A stretch of 64,000 bases of DNA, from NCBI RefSeq assembly GCF_013410655.1, contig NZ_JACCFP010000001.1, forward strand, positions 1,883,501-1,947,500, read 5' to 3'. The notes beneath the pieces are model-generated. The model was given only the letters and a program-made list of their open reading frames with translations, was not told the origin of the DNA and did no database searches. Each line of letters begins with the position of its first letter. Within the stretch, counting starts at the first letter, position 1. The DNA comes from Nocardioides thalensis. GTDB lineage: Bacteria; Actinomycetota; Actinomycetes; Propionibacteriales; Nocardioidaceae. Below are positions 40,332-49,758 of this stretch, piece by piece. A program made the translations under genes and the position numbers.

Positions 40332-41503
40332 CCGAGCGCTCGCTCAGCGGCAAGGCGGCCATCGTCGGCATCGGCGCGACCGAGTTCTCCAAGGAGTCCG
40401 GCCGCTCCGAGCTCCAGCTCTCCGTCGAGGCGGTGCGGGCGGCGCTCGCCGACTGCGGCCTGACTCCCGCTGACGTCGACGGGCTGACCACGTTCACGAT
40501 GGACACCTCGTCGGAGATCGCCGTGGCGCGGGAGCTCGGCATCCCGGAGCTGAGGTTCTTCAGCCGCATCAACTACGGCGGCGGCGCGGCCTGCGCCACC
40601 GTGCAGCAGGCAGCGATGGCCGTCGCCACGGGGGTGGCCGACGTCGTCGTCTGCTACCGCGGCTTCAACGAGCGGTCGGAGTCGCGGTTCGGGCAGGTCT
40701 CGGTCGCGGCAGCGACCCAGGTCAACACCAACGGGCTCGACAACGCGTGGACCTACCCGATGGGCCTCGGCACGCCGGCCGCGACGGTCGCCATGCAGGC
40801 CCGCCGCTACATGCACGAGTACGGCGCCACGTCGGAGGACTTCGGCCGCGTCGCCGTCGCCGACCGGCGACACGCCGCGACCAACCCCAACGCGTTCTTC
40901 CACGGCAGGCCGATCACCCTGGAGGACCACCAGGCGTCGCGGATGATCGTCGACCCGCTCCACCTGCTCGACTGCTGCCAGGAGAGCGACGGCGCCGTGG
41001 CACTGGTCGTCACCTCCGCCGAGCGGGCACGCGACCTCCCGCAGCGGCCGGCGTACGTCGCCGCGGCAGCGCAGGGGAGCGGGCGCGACCAGTTCGTGAT
41101 GACGTCCTACTACCGCGACGACCTCGGCATCCCCGAGATGGGCGTGGTCGGGCGGGAGCTGTGGCGCCAGTCCGGGCTCACCGCGCAGGACATGCCGATG
41201 GCGATCCTCTACGACCACTTCACGCCGTACGTGCTGATGCAGCTGGAGGAGCTGGGCTTTTGCGGCCGGGGCGAGGCGAAGGACTTCGTCAAGGACGGTG
41301 CGATCGAGGTCGGCGGCCGACTCCCGATCAACACCCACGGTGGGCAGCTGGGCGAGGCCTACATCCACGGCATGAACGGCATCGCCGAGGGCGTGCGGCA
41401 GGTGCGCGGCACGTCGGTCAACCCGGTCGACGACGTCCACCACGTGCTCGTCACCGCGGGCACCGGGGTGCCGACCAGCGGGCTGGTGCTCGCGGCGGGC
41501 TGA
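40328..41503 (+). CDS. ltp2: Thiolase-fold aldolase Ltp2
   Basis: A 391-residue lipid-transfer-protein/thiolase-fold protein. It has INYGGGAACATVQQAAMAVA at the thiolase-like nucleophile region and NTHGGQLGEAYIHGMNGIAE at the C-terminal active-site region. In M. tuberculosis and Thermomonospora the equivalent Ltp2 splits the hydrated side-chain CoA to androstenedione-type product and propionyl-CoA, together with the DUF35 part of ChsH2. It is the last gene of the operon and converges on the cupin gene at 41510. Confidence 0.85.
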   Translation: MTERSLSGKAAIVGIGATEFSKESGRSELQLSVEAVRAALADCGLTPADVDGLTTFTMDTSSEIAVARELGIPELRFFSRINYGGGAACATVQQAAMAVATGVADVVVCYRGFNERSESRFGQVSVAAATQVNTNGLDNAWTYPMGLGTPAATVAMQARRYMHEYGATSEDFGRVAVADRRHAATNPNAFFHGRPITLEDHQASRMIVDPLHLLDCCQESDGAVALVVTSAERARDLPQRPAYVAAAAQGSGRDQFVMTSYYRDDLGIPEMGVVGRELWRQSGLTAQDMPMAILYDHFTPYVLMQLEELGFCGRGEAKDFVKDGAIEVGGRLPINTHGGQLGEAYIHGMNGIAEGVRQVRGTSVNPVDDVHHVLVTAGTGVPTSGLVLAAG

Positions 41504-41509
41504 GCCGCC

Positions 41510-42001
41510 TCACTCCTCCCAGAAGTTGTCGTGCTCGGCCATGAACGCGGCGTACTCGTCCTTCGTCCACTCCTCGCCGCGGGCGAGGCGGTCGAGACCC
41601 TCGAAGTAGGCCTCGCGGGGCGCGCCGGGCGCGAAGTGCAGCAGCATCGACGCCTCGGCACCCGACTCGTTGCGGAACCCGTGCAGGCCGCCCGGCGGGA
41701 CGTGCAGGAAGTCGCCCGGCCGCGCCGTGACCCACGCGTTGCCGTCGTAGACCTTCACCTCGCCGGTGAGGATGTAGAACGACTCCGCGATCGTGCGGTG
41801 GAAGTGCGGCCCCGGCCCGCTCACCGCCTCCGAGAACTCCCACCGGTAGAGACCGAACAGCCCGCCGCTGCCCTCGCCCGTCGCGAGGTAGTGCACGCGG
41901 TTGCCGTTGGGGTAGACGAGGTCCGGCTCGCTGCCGCCGGGCCGGACGGTCGCCGAGACCTCACCGTGCGGGCCGTCGTAGAGCGGGGGTGGGTAGGACA
42001 T
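41510..42001 (-). CDS. Cupin-domain protein
   Basis: A 163-residue single-domain cupin. The first cupin motif is in GPGPHFHRTIAESFYILTGE and the second in DFLHVPPGGLHGFRNES. It starts with ATG at 42001 and converges on ltp2 with a 6-bp gap. No specific substrate can be assigned. The MFS gene upstream on the same strand ends 27 bp before it. Confidence 0.7.
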   Translation of the reverse strand: MSYPPPLYDGPHGEVSATVRPGGSEPDLVYPNGNRVHYLATGEGSGGLFGLYRWEFSEAVSGPGPHFHRTIAESFYILTGEVKVYDGNAWVTARPGDFLHVPPGGLHGFRNESGAEASMLLHFAPGAPREAYFEGLDRLARGEEWTKDEYAAFMAEHDNFWEE

Positions 42002-42027
42002 GCGGTCACCGTACGGCGCGCCGCGCG

Positions 42028-43440
42028 TCAGGCGTCGGAGGTCACGACCGCTTCCGGGCGGCGTACGGCGACCCAGGAGACGAGCCCGCCCAGCGCGAGC
42101 AGCACCGCGCACGCGATCATCGCCCGCTCGTAGCCGAGGTCGAACGCGCGCGGGCGCTCGTAGTCGGCGCCGGTGAGCCCGACCGCCACTGGCAGCGCTG
42201 CGATCGCGAGCAGGGTCCCGGCCCGGGCCACCGCGTTGTTGATGCCGCTGGCGATCCCCGCGTAGCGGTCGGGCGCGGCGGCGAGCACCGTCGCGGTCAG
42301 CGGGGCCACCAGCAGGGTGAGCCCGACCGCGAAGACGGTGACCCCCGGGAAGACGTCGAGCCAGTACGACGGGTCCTCGTCGACGCCGACGAGCATCAGC
42401 GTGCCGGCGGCGCAGATCGCCGGACCGAGGGACATCGGCACCCGCGGCCCGATCCGGCTGGACAGGTCGCCGGCCCGGGAGGAGAAGAGCAGCATCAGGA
42501 TGGTCATCGGGAGGGTCGCGAGGCCGGCGGCGAGCGCGCCGTACCCGGACACCGTCTGGAGCTGGATGACGAGGAAGAAGCTGACCGCACCGAGCGCCGC
42601 GTAGACGAGGAACGTCATCAGGTTGCTCGCCGAGAACAGCCGGGAGCCGAACAGGGACAGCGGCATCATCGGGTGGGGCGAGCGGCGCTCCTGCACCACG
42701 AAGCAGACTCCGGCGACGACGCCGGCCGCGCCCACGGCGATCGCGGGACCGCGACCGATGGACTCGGACTGGATGAGCGCGAACGTCACGCCGGCGAGCG
42801 CGAGCGCGCCGAGGACGGCTCCGACGACGTCGAACTCGTGGGCGCTCTCGGGGTCGGAGGTCTCGGGCACGTAGCGCAGCGCCGCGACCACGGTGAGCAC
42901 CGCGAGCGGGACGTTGATGAGGAAGATCCAGCGCCAGCTCGCGTAGTCGATGAGCCAGCCGCCGACGAACGGGCCGATCGCCGTCGAGACGCCCGCGAGC
43001 CCGGACCAGGCGCCGATCGCGCGGCCGCGGTCCTCCTGGCGGAACACGCTCTGGATCATCGCCAGGCTCCCCGGCGTCAGGAGCGCGCCGCCGACACCCT
43101 GGAGCAGTCGCGCGGCGATCAGCTGCTCCGGGGTCTGCGCCAGCCCGCACACCAGCGACGCGACCGCAAAGCCGACGACCCCGACGACGAACAGGCGCCG
43201 ACGCCCGAACCGGTCGCCCAGCGACCCACCGAGCAGGATCAGGGACGCGAGGGAGAGCAGGTAGCCGTTGGTGATCCACTGCAAGTCGCTCAGCGAGGCG
43301 TCGAGGTCGCGGCCCATCTCGCGGAGCGCGACGTTGACGACCGTGCCGTCGAGGAAGGCCATCCCTGTGCCGAGCACCGCCGCCAGCAGTGCGCCTCTGC
43401 CCTGGCGGGTGCCCATCGCCACCTGTGTCATGGGCGCCAT
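42028..43440 (-). CDS. MFS transporter, DHA2-type drug/proton antiporter
   Basis: A 470-residue membrane protein. Early motifs LGTGMAFLDGTVVNVALREM and GGSLGDRFGRRRLFVVGV are those of the 14-helix DHA2 (EmrB/QacA-like) exporters. The membrane helices alternate through the whole length. It is probably a proton-driven exporter of hydrophobic compounds. No KstR box is near, so a direct steroid role is not supported. Confidence 0.82.
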   Translation of the reverse strand: MAPMTQVAMGTRQGRGALLAAVLGTGMAFLDGTVVNVALREMGRDLDASLSDLQWITNGYLLSLASLILLGGSLGDRFGRRRLFVVGVVGFAVASLVCGLAQTPEQLIAARLLQGVGGALLTPGSLAMIQSVFRQEDRGRAIGAWSGLAGVSTAIGPFVGGWLIDYASWRWIFLINVPLAVLTVVAALRYVPETSDPESAHEFDVVGAVLGALALAGVTFALIQSESIGRGPAIAVGAAGVVAGVCFVVQERRSPHPMMPLSLFGSRLFSASNLMTFLVYAALGAVSFFLVIQLQTVSGYGALAAGLATLPMTILMLLFSSRAGDLSSRIGPRVPMSLGPAICAAGTLMLVGVDEDPSYWLDVFPGVTVFAVGLTLLVAPLTATVLAAAPDRYAGIASGINNAVARAGTLLAIAALPVAVGLTGADYERPRAFDLGYERAMIACAVLLALGGLVSWVAVRRPEAVVTSDA

Positions 43441-43497
43441 CGTGGCAGGCGGCGCCGACGTCAGCGGTTCGACGCGTCAGGTGGCTACCCTGCCCGG

Positions 43498-43992
43498 GTG
43501 ATCACCGACCACCCTCGCTACACCGGGTCCGAGCGCGAGACCCTCGGCGACCTGCTCTCGAGCAACCGCGCCGAGATCCTCGGATTGCTCGAGGGCCTGA
43601 CCGAAGAGCAGGCGCGCCGCCGCCTCGTGCCCTCGCTGACGACGCTCCTCGGGCTGGTCAAGCACGCGTCGTTCGCCGAGCGCGTGTGGTTCCACGTCCG
43701 GCTCGCCAACCGCACCCGGGCCGAGGTCGGCGTACCCACCCAGATCGACGACAGCTTCCGCCTCGACGACTCCGACACCATCGCGTCGATCAGTGCGGAG
43801 TTCCGGCAGGTGTGCGCCGAGTCCGATCGGATCGCCGCGGCCTACGACCTCGACCACGTCGCCCGCGACGAGCGCCGCGGCGGCGTGAGCCTCCGGTGGA
43901 TGTACGCCCACATGATCGAGGAGCTCGCCCGTCACGCCGGGCACGGCGACATCCTGCGCGAGCAGATCCTCGCTGCCGACCAGTCGGGCTGA
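43498..43992 (+). CDS. DinB/DUF664-family protein
   Basis: A 164-residue four-helix-bundle protein of the DinB/DUF664 family. It has LLSSNRAEILGLLEGLTEEQ, LLGLVKHASFAERVWFHVRL, and RWMYAHMIEELARHAGHGDI, with His residues placed as the likely metal ligands. Many family members are thiol-dependent or metal-dependent transferases of unknown substrate. It uses a GTG start. It ends 3 bp from the convergent methyltransferase gene. Confidence 0.8.
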   Translation: MITDHPRYTGSERETLGDLLSSNRAEILGLLEGLTEEQARRRLVPSLTTLLGLVKHASFAERVWFHVRLANRTRAEVGVPTQIDDSFRLDDSDTIASISAEFRQVCAESDRIAAAYDLDHVARDERRGGVSLRWMYAHMIEELARHAGHGDILREQILAADQSG

Positions 43993-43995
43993 CGT

Positions 43996-44502
43996 TCAGG
44001 GCGACCGCTGAGGCTGCCACGGCGTGACACGTGGCAGCCAGCGCGGCACCGCGCTCGTGTAGGCGTCGTACGACGCGCCGTAGGTGCGGCGCAGGGTCGG
44101 CTCCTCGTAACGGGCGACGAACAGGGTGACCGCACCGACGAACGCCACGAGCCAGAGGGCGACCCCGACGCTGGCGAACAGGACGGCCTGGCCCGCGATC
44201 GCGCCGGCGACGCCGACGTACATCGGGTTGCGCACCCAGCGGTAGAGGCCGCCCACGACGAGCTGCTGCGTCGGTGCCACCGGCGCCGGCGTACCGCGCC
44301 CCTCGGCGACGAACTGCACGAACGCCGCCGTCACGAGCAAGGTCCCGGCCGAGGTCACCGCGATCCCGGCCGCCTGCGCCCAGACCGGCGCATCGGTCTC
44401 CCAGCGGGTGATCAGCCACGGCACCAGCCCCGCGTTCACGCCGGGCGCGAGCAGGAAGAACGCGAACGAGCCGATCGCTGCGCGGGTGGTGTCACGGGCC
44501 AT
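43996..44502 (-). CDS. Isoprenylcysteine carboxyl methyltransferase-like membrane protein
   Basis: A 168-residue membrane protein of about four to five helices. The GGLYRWVRNPMYVGVAGA motif is typical of ICMT/PEMT-type methyltransferases, with the later EEPTLRRTYGASYDAYTSAV. The ATG at 44502 follows AAGGTGG. The substrate is unknown in bacteria of this type. Confidence 0.75.
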   Translation of the reverse strand: MARDTTRAAIGSFAFFLLAPGVNAGLVPWLITRWETDAPVWAQAAGIAVTSAGTLLVTAAFVQFVAEGRGTPAPVAPTQQLVVGGLYRWVRNPMYVGVAGAIAGQAVLFASVGVALWLVAFVGAVTLFVARYEEPTLRRTYGASYDAYTSAVPRWLPRVTPWQPQRSP

Positions 44503-44630
44503 GGGACCACCTTGGACCCGTACGGCGCCCGCGCGCATCCGTCGGCGGTAGGCATGCCGTGGGCGGAGGCGGCGTGCACCCGACACGCCGTACCGGGCTG
44601 GAGAGCCCGGATCGGGTTACCTTGAAGCGC

Positions 44631-46355
44631 GTGACGCCGCTCGTCTCGGACACCCTCATCGACGCGGACCTCGTCGACTACGCGATCCTGGCGACCTACT
44701 TCGTCTTCGTGCTGGGCATCGGCTGGCTCGCTCGAAGACAGGTCTCGGACTCGGTCGACTTCTTCCTGTCCGGACGTGCCCTACCGGCCTGGGTCACCGG
44801 TCTTGCCTTCATCTCCGCCAACCTCGGCGCCGTCGAGATCATGGGCATGTCGGCCAACGGGGCAGAGATCGGACTGCCCACGGTCCACTACTTCTGGGTC
44901 GGGGCGATCCCGGCGATGCTGTTCCTCGGCATCGTGATGATGCCCTTCTACTACGGCTCGAAGGTCCGGTCGGTGCCGGAGTTCATGCTCCGCCGGTTCG
45001 GCCCGGGCGCCCACCTCGTCAACTCGCTGTCGTTCGCGCTCGCCCAGCTGCTCATCGCGGGCGTGAACCTCTACCTGCTCGGCACGATCATCCACGCACT
45101 GCTCGGCTGGCCGCTGTGGCTCGCGCTCGTCGTCGCGGCCGCGGTGGTGCTCTCCTACATCACCCTCGGCGGCCTCTCCGCGGCGATCTACAACGAGGTG
45201 CTCCAGTTCTTCGTGATCGTCGCGGCCCTGCTCCCGCTGACGATCATCGGGCTCCACCAGGTCGGCGGCTGGGACGGCCTGATGGACAAGGTCGCGCCCG
45301 CCGAGGGCGGCGCGACGGTGGGGCAGCAGACCGAGTCGTGGCCCGGTCAGGCGCTGTCCGGCTTCGACTCCGGCTTCCTGTCGGTGGTCGGCATCGTCTT
45401 CGGCCTCGGCTTCGTGCTGTCCTTCGGCTACTGGACCACGAACTTCGTCGAGGTCCAGCGCGCGATGGCGTCGGACTCGATCTCCTCGGCGCGGAAGACC
45501 CCGATCATCGGCGCCTTCCCGAAGATGTTCGTCCCTTTCATCACGATCGTGCCCGGCATGATCGCCGCGGTGCTGGTGACCGAGATCGCCGACCTCAAGG
45601 CCGGAGGAACGCCGGCCGGCGGCGCGTCCGGAGAGGGCGTCGCCTACAACGACGCCTTGCTGCTCCTGATGCGCGACCTGCTCCCCAACGGCCTGCTCGG
45701 TGTCGCGATCACCGGACTGCTCGCGGCCTTCATGGCCGGCATGGCTGCCAACATCTCCGCCTTCAACACGGTCTTCAGCTACGACCTCTGGGGCGACTAC
45801 GTCGTCAAGAACAAGCCCGACGGCTACTACCTCAAGGTCGGGCGCGTCGCGACGGTCGCGGCCACCGGCGTCGCGATCCTGACCGCAGCACTGGCGGCGA
45901 ACTTCTCGAACATCATGGACTACCTCCAGACGCTGTTCGGGTTCTTCAACGCGCCGCTGTTCGCGACGTTCATCCTCGGCATGTTCTGGAAGCGGATGAC
46001 GCCCACCGCGGGCTGGCTCGGTCTCGTCGCCGGTACGGCGTCCGCGGTGCTCGTGGCGTTCCTGAGCGAGGACGCGTTCGGCTCGCTGAGCACCGGGGTG
46101 CTGCCGATCAGCGGTCAGGGGGCGGCGTTCCTGAGCGCGTCGGCGGCGTTCGTCGTCGACATCGCGCTGAGCGTCGTCGTGTCGCTCGTGACCACCCCGA
46201 AGCCGGCGGAGCAGCTGGTCGGCCTCGTCTACTCCGAGACCCCGCGCGAGCAGCGCACCGACCCCCGCGAGGCGTCGTACCCCTGGTACCAGCGACCGGT
46301 GCCGCTGGCCGGTGTCGCGCTCGTCATGGTCATCGTCCTGAACGCGATCTTCTAG
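44631..46355 (+). CDS. Sodium:solute symporter (SSS family)
   Basis: A 574-residue membrane transporter. VDFFLSGRALPAWVTGLAFI and MSANGAEIGLPTVHYFWVGA are family motifs, and FMAGMAANISAFNTVFSYDL is the later conserved helix. About 13-14 membrane helices are expected. The solute cannot be assigned from sequence; sugars, carboxylates and amino acids are all possible. A small membrane protein follows 15 bp downstream and is probably its partner. The GTG start at 44631 has no strong SD. Confidence 0.8.
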   Translation: MTPLVSDTLIDADLVDYAILATYFVFVLGIGWLARRQVSDSVDFFLSGRALPAWVTGLAFISANLGAVEIMGMSANGAEIGLPTVHYFWVGAIPAMLFLGIVMMPFYYGSKVRSVPEFMLRRFGPGAHLVNSLSFALAQLLIAGVNLYLLGTIIHALLGWPLWLALVVAAAVVLSYITLGGLSAAIYNEVLQFFVIVAALLPLTIIGLHQVGGWDGLMDKVAPAEGGATVGQQTESWPGQALSGFDSGFLSVVGIVFGLGFVLSFGYWTTNFVEVQRAMASDSISSARKTPIIGAFPKMFVPFITIVPGMIAAVLVTEIADLKAGGTPAGGASGEGVAYNDALLLLMRDLLPNGLLGVAITGLLAAFMAGMAANISAFNTVFSYDLWGDYVVKNKPDGYYLKVGRVATVAATGVAILTAALAANFSNIMDYLQTLFGFFNAPLFATFILGMFWKRMTPTAGWLGLVAGTASAVLVAFLSEDAFGSLSTGVLPISGQGAAFLSASAAFVVDIALSVVVSLVTTPKPAEQLVGLVYSETPREQRTDPREASYPWYQRPVPLAGVALVMVIVLNAIF

Positions 46356-46370
46356 AGGCTGGAGCGAGTG

Positions 46371-46658
46371 ATGTCAGACATCGACGACGACGTCGAGCGG
46401 CGCAGGCGGCACACCGCGGGCGCGTTCGACATCCGCAACGTCATCGGGGCGCTGCTCGGTCTCTACGGAGCGGTGCTGACCGTGCTGGGCCTCGCCAGCG
46501 ACGACAGCGGCCGCAAGACCGGGGACATCGACGCCAACCTGTGGGCCGGCATCGCGTTGCTGGTCGTCGCGGGCGCGTTCTTCGCCTGGGCGCGGATCCG
46601 CCCGATCGTCGTCGACGACGAGGCGGTCAGGCAGTCTCGAGAGCAGCGTCCAGGCTGA
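46371..46658 (+). CDS. Small two-helix membrane protein linked to the symporter
   Basis: A 95-residue protein with two membrane helices (IGALLGLYGAVLTVLGLA and LWAGIALLVVAGAFFAWARI). The ATG at 46371 was chosen because GGAG lies 6 bp upstream; a GTG at 46368 directly precedes it. It follows the symporter by 15 bp and is probably co-transcribed. It may be an accessory subunit. It overlaps the convergent OsmC gene by 32 bases. Confidence 0.65.
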   Translation: MSDIDDDVERRRRHTAGAFDIRNVIGALLGLYGAVLTVLGLASDDSGRKTGDIDANLWAGIALLVVAGAFFAWARIRPIVVDDEAVRQSREQRPG

Positions 46659-47073
46659 TCTCGCCGACCCCGGCCAGCGCCTTGCTCACCGGGCACCCGG
46701 CCTTCGCGTTCTCGGCGCACGTCTGGAAGGCCGCGTCGTCGAGACCGTCGACCTCCGCCCGCACGGTGAGCTTGATCGTGGTGATCGTCGGCGCGCCGCC
46801 GGAGTCGGCCCCGAGGGTCACGTCAGCGGTCACGTCGAGCGACTGCGGCGTACCGCCCGCGTCGGCGATCTGCTTGGACAGGGCCATCGAGTAGCAGGCG
46901 GAGTGCGCGGCGGCGATCAGCTCCTCCGGGCTGGTGGTGCCGTCCGCGTCGTCCGCGGCGCGCTTGGGGAAGGAGACGTCGAACGTGCCGACCCCGGACG
47001 ACGAGAGCTCGACCTGGCCCGAGCCGTCCTGGAGTCCACCGTTCCATGCAGTGCGTGCAGTGCGAGTAGGCAT
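46627..47073 (-). CDS. OsmC-family peroxiredoxin
   Basis: A 148-residue OsmC/Ohr-fold protein with TSPEELIAAAHSACYSMALS (first Cys) and FQTCAENAKAGCPVSKAL (second Cys). The two cysteines reduce organic hydroperoxides in this family. It is OsmC rather than Ohr by overall sequence. It stands alone between the symporter and the kstD gene group. Confidence 0.82.
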   Translation of the reverse strand: MPTRTARTAWNGGLQDGSGQVELSSSGVGTFDVSFPKRAADDADGTTSPEELIAAAHSACYSMALSKQIADAGGTPQSLDVTADVTLGADSGGAPTITTIKLTVRAEVDGLDDAAFQTCAENAKAGCPVSKALAGVGEISLDAALETA

Positions 47074-47097
47074 GGTCCGAACCTAGCCGCCGGCTGT

Positions 47098-47973
47098 TCA
47101 GAGCGACAGTGAACAGTCGGCGAGCACCGGGGAGCCGTCCCGCTCGCCTCCCGCGATGGTCGCGGAGGCGACGACCCGGTCGCCCTCGCGCCAGCCGGCC
47201 ACGCGGATCGTCTCGCCCGGGAACACCACGCCCGCGAACCGAGCCGTGAACCCGCGCACGGCGGCGGCGTCACCGCCGAGCAGTCCCTCGGTGAGCTCGC
47301 GCAGCACGATCCCGTAGGAGCACAGCCCGTGCAGGATCGGCGCCGGGAAGCCGGCGGTCTTGGCGAAGTCGGGGTCGGCGTGCAGCGGGTTGCGGTCGCC
47401 GCACAGGCGGTAGAGCAGCGCCTGCTGCGGCGTCACGTCGTACGTCGCGACGAGGTCCGGTTCCCGATCGGGTACGGCGACCGCGGCCGACGTGCCGCGC
47501 TCGCCGCCCCAGCCGCCCTCGCCGCGGACGAAGATCGACGACCGGACGCGCCACAGTTCCTCGCCCTCGGGCGAGCGAGCCACTCCCTCCTGCCAGATGA
47601 CGGCTGCTTTGCCCTTGTCCCACACGTCAGTGAGCGTCGTCGTGAGCGTCGCCGTGCCGGAGGTCGGGAGCGGGCCCGCGACCTCGACCGACTGCGACCC
47701 GTGCACGACCTGCGCGAGGTTGATGTCGCAACCGGGCAGGTCGAGGGGCGGCGGGTCGGTCTCGTGGAACGTCGGCACGACGACGCCGAAGGAGGGGAGC
47801 ACCTGGAGCGAGGGGCCGTCGAGCGTCCAGCGGAGCGCGGCGGGGGAGACGTTGTCGCCCGGGCGCGCGCCGGCGCCGATGCCGAGGTGGTAGAGCAGGA
47901 CGTCGCTCTCGGTCCACGAGAACGTGCGGGAGCCGAGGTCGGCCCCGATCGCGACGGACGGGTCGATGGGCAT
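47098..47973 (-). CDS. chsH3: MaoC-type enoyl-CoA hydratase ChsH3 (Rv3538-like)
   Basis: A 291-residue double-hotdog hydratase. The catalytic Asp/His motif is YRLCGDRNPLHADPDFA, followed by GFPAPILHGLCSYGIVLREL. Length and context match Rv3538 of M. tuberculosis, a hydratase of the sterol side-chain pathway encoded just behind kstD. AAGGAG precedes the ATG at 47973. A copy of the dispersed repeat lies between it and kstD. Confidence 0.8.
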   Translation of the reverse strand: MPIDPSVAIGADLGSRTFSWTESDVLLYHLGIGAGARPGDNVSPAALRWTLDGPSLQVLPSFGVVVPTFHETDPPPLDLPGCDINLAQVVHGSQSVEVAGPLPTSGTATLTTTLTDVWDKGKAAVIWQEGVARSPEGEELWRVRSSIFVRGEGGWGGERGTSAAVAVPDREPDLVATYDVTPQQALLYRLCGDRNPLHADPDFAKTAGFPAPILHGLCSYGIVLRELTEGLLGGDAAAVRGFTARFAGVVFPGETIRVAGWREGDRVVASATIAGGERDGSPVLADCSLSL

Positions 47974-47990
47974 TTCAGTTCTCCTTGGGG

Positions 47991-48040
47991 CCGGAGGTTT
48001 CGAGGCTCGTCGGTAGCGCTCCTCGCACCTCAACCACCGG
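47991..48040. repeat. Copy of the dispersed GGTTTCGAGG/CCTCAACCACCGG repeat
   Basis: The element runs CCGGAGGTTTCGAGG to CACCTCAACCACCGG. It lies between kstD and chsH3 on the upstream side of chsH3. The kstD stop codon (48030-48032) lies inside it. Confidence 0.8.
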
Positions 48041-49724
48041 CGCCCGCGATGTGCTCGGCGGCGAGGTAGCCGAAGACGAGCGCGGGGCCGATGGTGCCGC
48101 CGGGGCCGGGGTAGGTGTTCCCCATGACGGCGGCGGAGACGTTGCCGGCGGCGTACAGGCCGGCGATGACGGACCCGTCCTCGCGCAGCACACGGGCCTG
48201 CTCGTCGGTGACCAGCCCGCCCTTGGTGCCGAGGTCGCCCGGGACGATCTTCACGGCGTAGAACGGCCCCTTCTCGATCGGTGCGAGGGAGCAGTTCGGC
48301 TTGACCTTGGGGTCGGAGTAGTACTTGTCGTAGGCGCTCTCGCCGCGGTGGAAGTCCTCGTCGACGCCGCTGCGCGCGAACCCGTTGAACCGCGTCACGG
48401 TCTCCGTGAGCGCGTCGGCGGGGAGCCCGACCTTCTCCGCGAGCTCGGCGAGCGAGTCGGCGCGGGTCACCACGCCCTCCTTGTACCAACGGCCGGGGAA
48501 CGGCTGCCTGCCGGCGACGCCGGCGAACAGGTAGCGGTTGCGGTAGGTCTGGTCGAAGACCATGTAGGACGGCACGTGCGGCACGCCCGTCGCCTCGCCC
48601 TTGTAGATCTCGTGCGTCGCCTCGACGTAGGGGAGCGCCTCGTTCATGAAGCGGCGCCCGGCCTGGTTGACGATGATCGAGCCGGGCAGGTTGCGCTCGG
48701 CGAGGCAGAACCAGGCACGCCCCGGGAGCGGGATCGTCGGACCCCACCAGGCGTCGTCGAGCAGGTCGGTCGCCGCGCCGACCGCGGTGCCGGCGAGCAA
48801 CCCGCCGCCGGTGTTGGAGACCGCGCCCGTCGACCACTCGGTCGTCGTCGGCTGGGGGAGGAACTTCTCCCGCAGCTCCTGGTTGTGCTCGAACCCGCCC
48901 GACCCGAGGATGACGCCACGCCGCGCGCGCACCTCGCGCCGGGTGCCGCCCTGCTCCACGACGACGCCCACCACCCGAGCGTCCTCGACGAGCAGGTCGC
49001 GCAGCTCGGTCTCGTAGTGAACCGGTACGCCGGCGTCGGCGAGCCCCTTGCGGAGGCCGATCGCGATCGCGTTGCCCATTGCGTACATCTTCTTGCCGGT
49101 CGCGATCGCCAGCAGCCGCCGGACCATCACCACGAGCATCGTGACCGGCCCATGGATGGTGCGCAGACCGAGGTTGAGCTTGCGGTAGTCGGCCTGGGTG
49201 ACGATCAGGTTGGCCGGTGCCTTCGTGTACGGCGGGTGCAGCCTGTCGAGCTCGTCGCCGAGGAAGCGCGCGTCCATCGGCACCGGCTCGACGCTGCGTC
49301 CGCGAGGGCGGCCGCCGGGCTGCTCCGGCAGGTAGTCGGCGTACTCCGGCACCCAGCGGAAGCGGACCGGGGTGTTGTCGCGGACGAAGTCCATGACCTC
49401 GGGGCCGCGCTCGAGGTAGGCGTCGCGGCGCACCTTCGGCACGACGTCGCCGACGATGGCGTCGAGGTAGGTCTTGGCGCGGTCGATGTCGCCGGGGTCG
49501 TCCTGCCCGGCCTCCTTGAGCGCGTAGTTGCCGGGGATCCAGACCCCGCCGCCGCTGCGCGCCGTCGAGCCGCCGAAGTAGCCGCTCTTCTCGACGAGGA
49601 TCGTGTCGAGGCCGCGGCGCCCGGCCGCGAGCGCCGCGCTCATGCCGGCTCCGCCGGCGCCGACCACGACGACGTCGACCTCGGTCGGGAGGTCGGCGGA
49701 GGCGACGCGAGAAGGGGTCGTCAT
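48030..49724 (-). CDS. kstD: 3-ketosteroid delta1-dehydrogenase
   Basis: A 564-residue flavoprotein. The FAD-binding motif is VVVVGAGGAGMSAALAAGRR, and GYFGGSTARSGGGVWIPGN follows, both typical of KstD. The C-terminal GPFYAVKIVPGDLGTKGG contains the Tyr (about 489) and Gly that bind the steroid 3-keto group in Rhodococcus KstD1. It introduces the 1,2 double bond needed for ring B opening after 9alpha-hydroxylation. The ATG at 49724 lies exactly 10 bp from the KstR box, with TACAGT as a likely -10, so the mRNA is probably leaderless. It is divergent from hsaE, as in M. tuberculosis (Rv3537). Confidence 0.92.
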   Translation of the reverse strand: MTTPSRVASADLPTEVDVVVVGAGGAGMSAALAAGRRGLDTILVEKSGYFGGSTARSGGGVWIPGNYALKEAGQDDPGDIDRAKTYLDAIVGDVVPKVRRDAYLERGPEVMDFVRDNTPVRFRWVPEYADYLPEQPGGRPRGRSVEPVPMDARFLGDELDRLHPPYTKAPANLIVTQADYRKLNLGLRTIHGPVTMLVVMVRRLLAIATGKKMYAMGNAIAIGLRKGLADAGVPVHYETELRDLLVEDARVVGVVVEQGGTRREVRARRGVILGSGGFEHNQELREKFLPQPTTTEWSTGAVSNTGGGLLAGTAVGAATDLLDDAWWGPTIPLPGRAWFCLAERNLPGSIIVNQAGRRFMNEALPYVEATHEIYKGEATGVPHVPSYMVFDQTYRNRYLFAGVAGRQPFPGRWYKEGVVTRADSLAELAEKVGLPADALTETVTRFNGFARSGVDEDFHRGESAYDKYYSDPKVKPNCSLAPIEKGPFYAVKIVPGDLGTKGGLVTDEQARVLREDGSVIAGLYAAGNVSAAVMGNTYPGPGGTIGPALVFGYLAAEHIAGAGG

Positions 49725-49734
49725 GGCGCCAAAC

Positions 49735-49748
49735 TGTAACAGGTTCTA
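49735..49748. promoter_or_regulatory. KstR operator
   Basis: TGTAACAGGTTCTA matches TnnAACnnGTTnnA exactly. It lies exactly 10 bp from both the kstD ATG (49724) and the hsaE GTG (49759). Confidence 0.9.
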
Positions 49749-49758
49749 GTATTGCCCC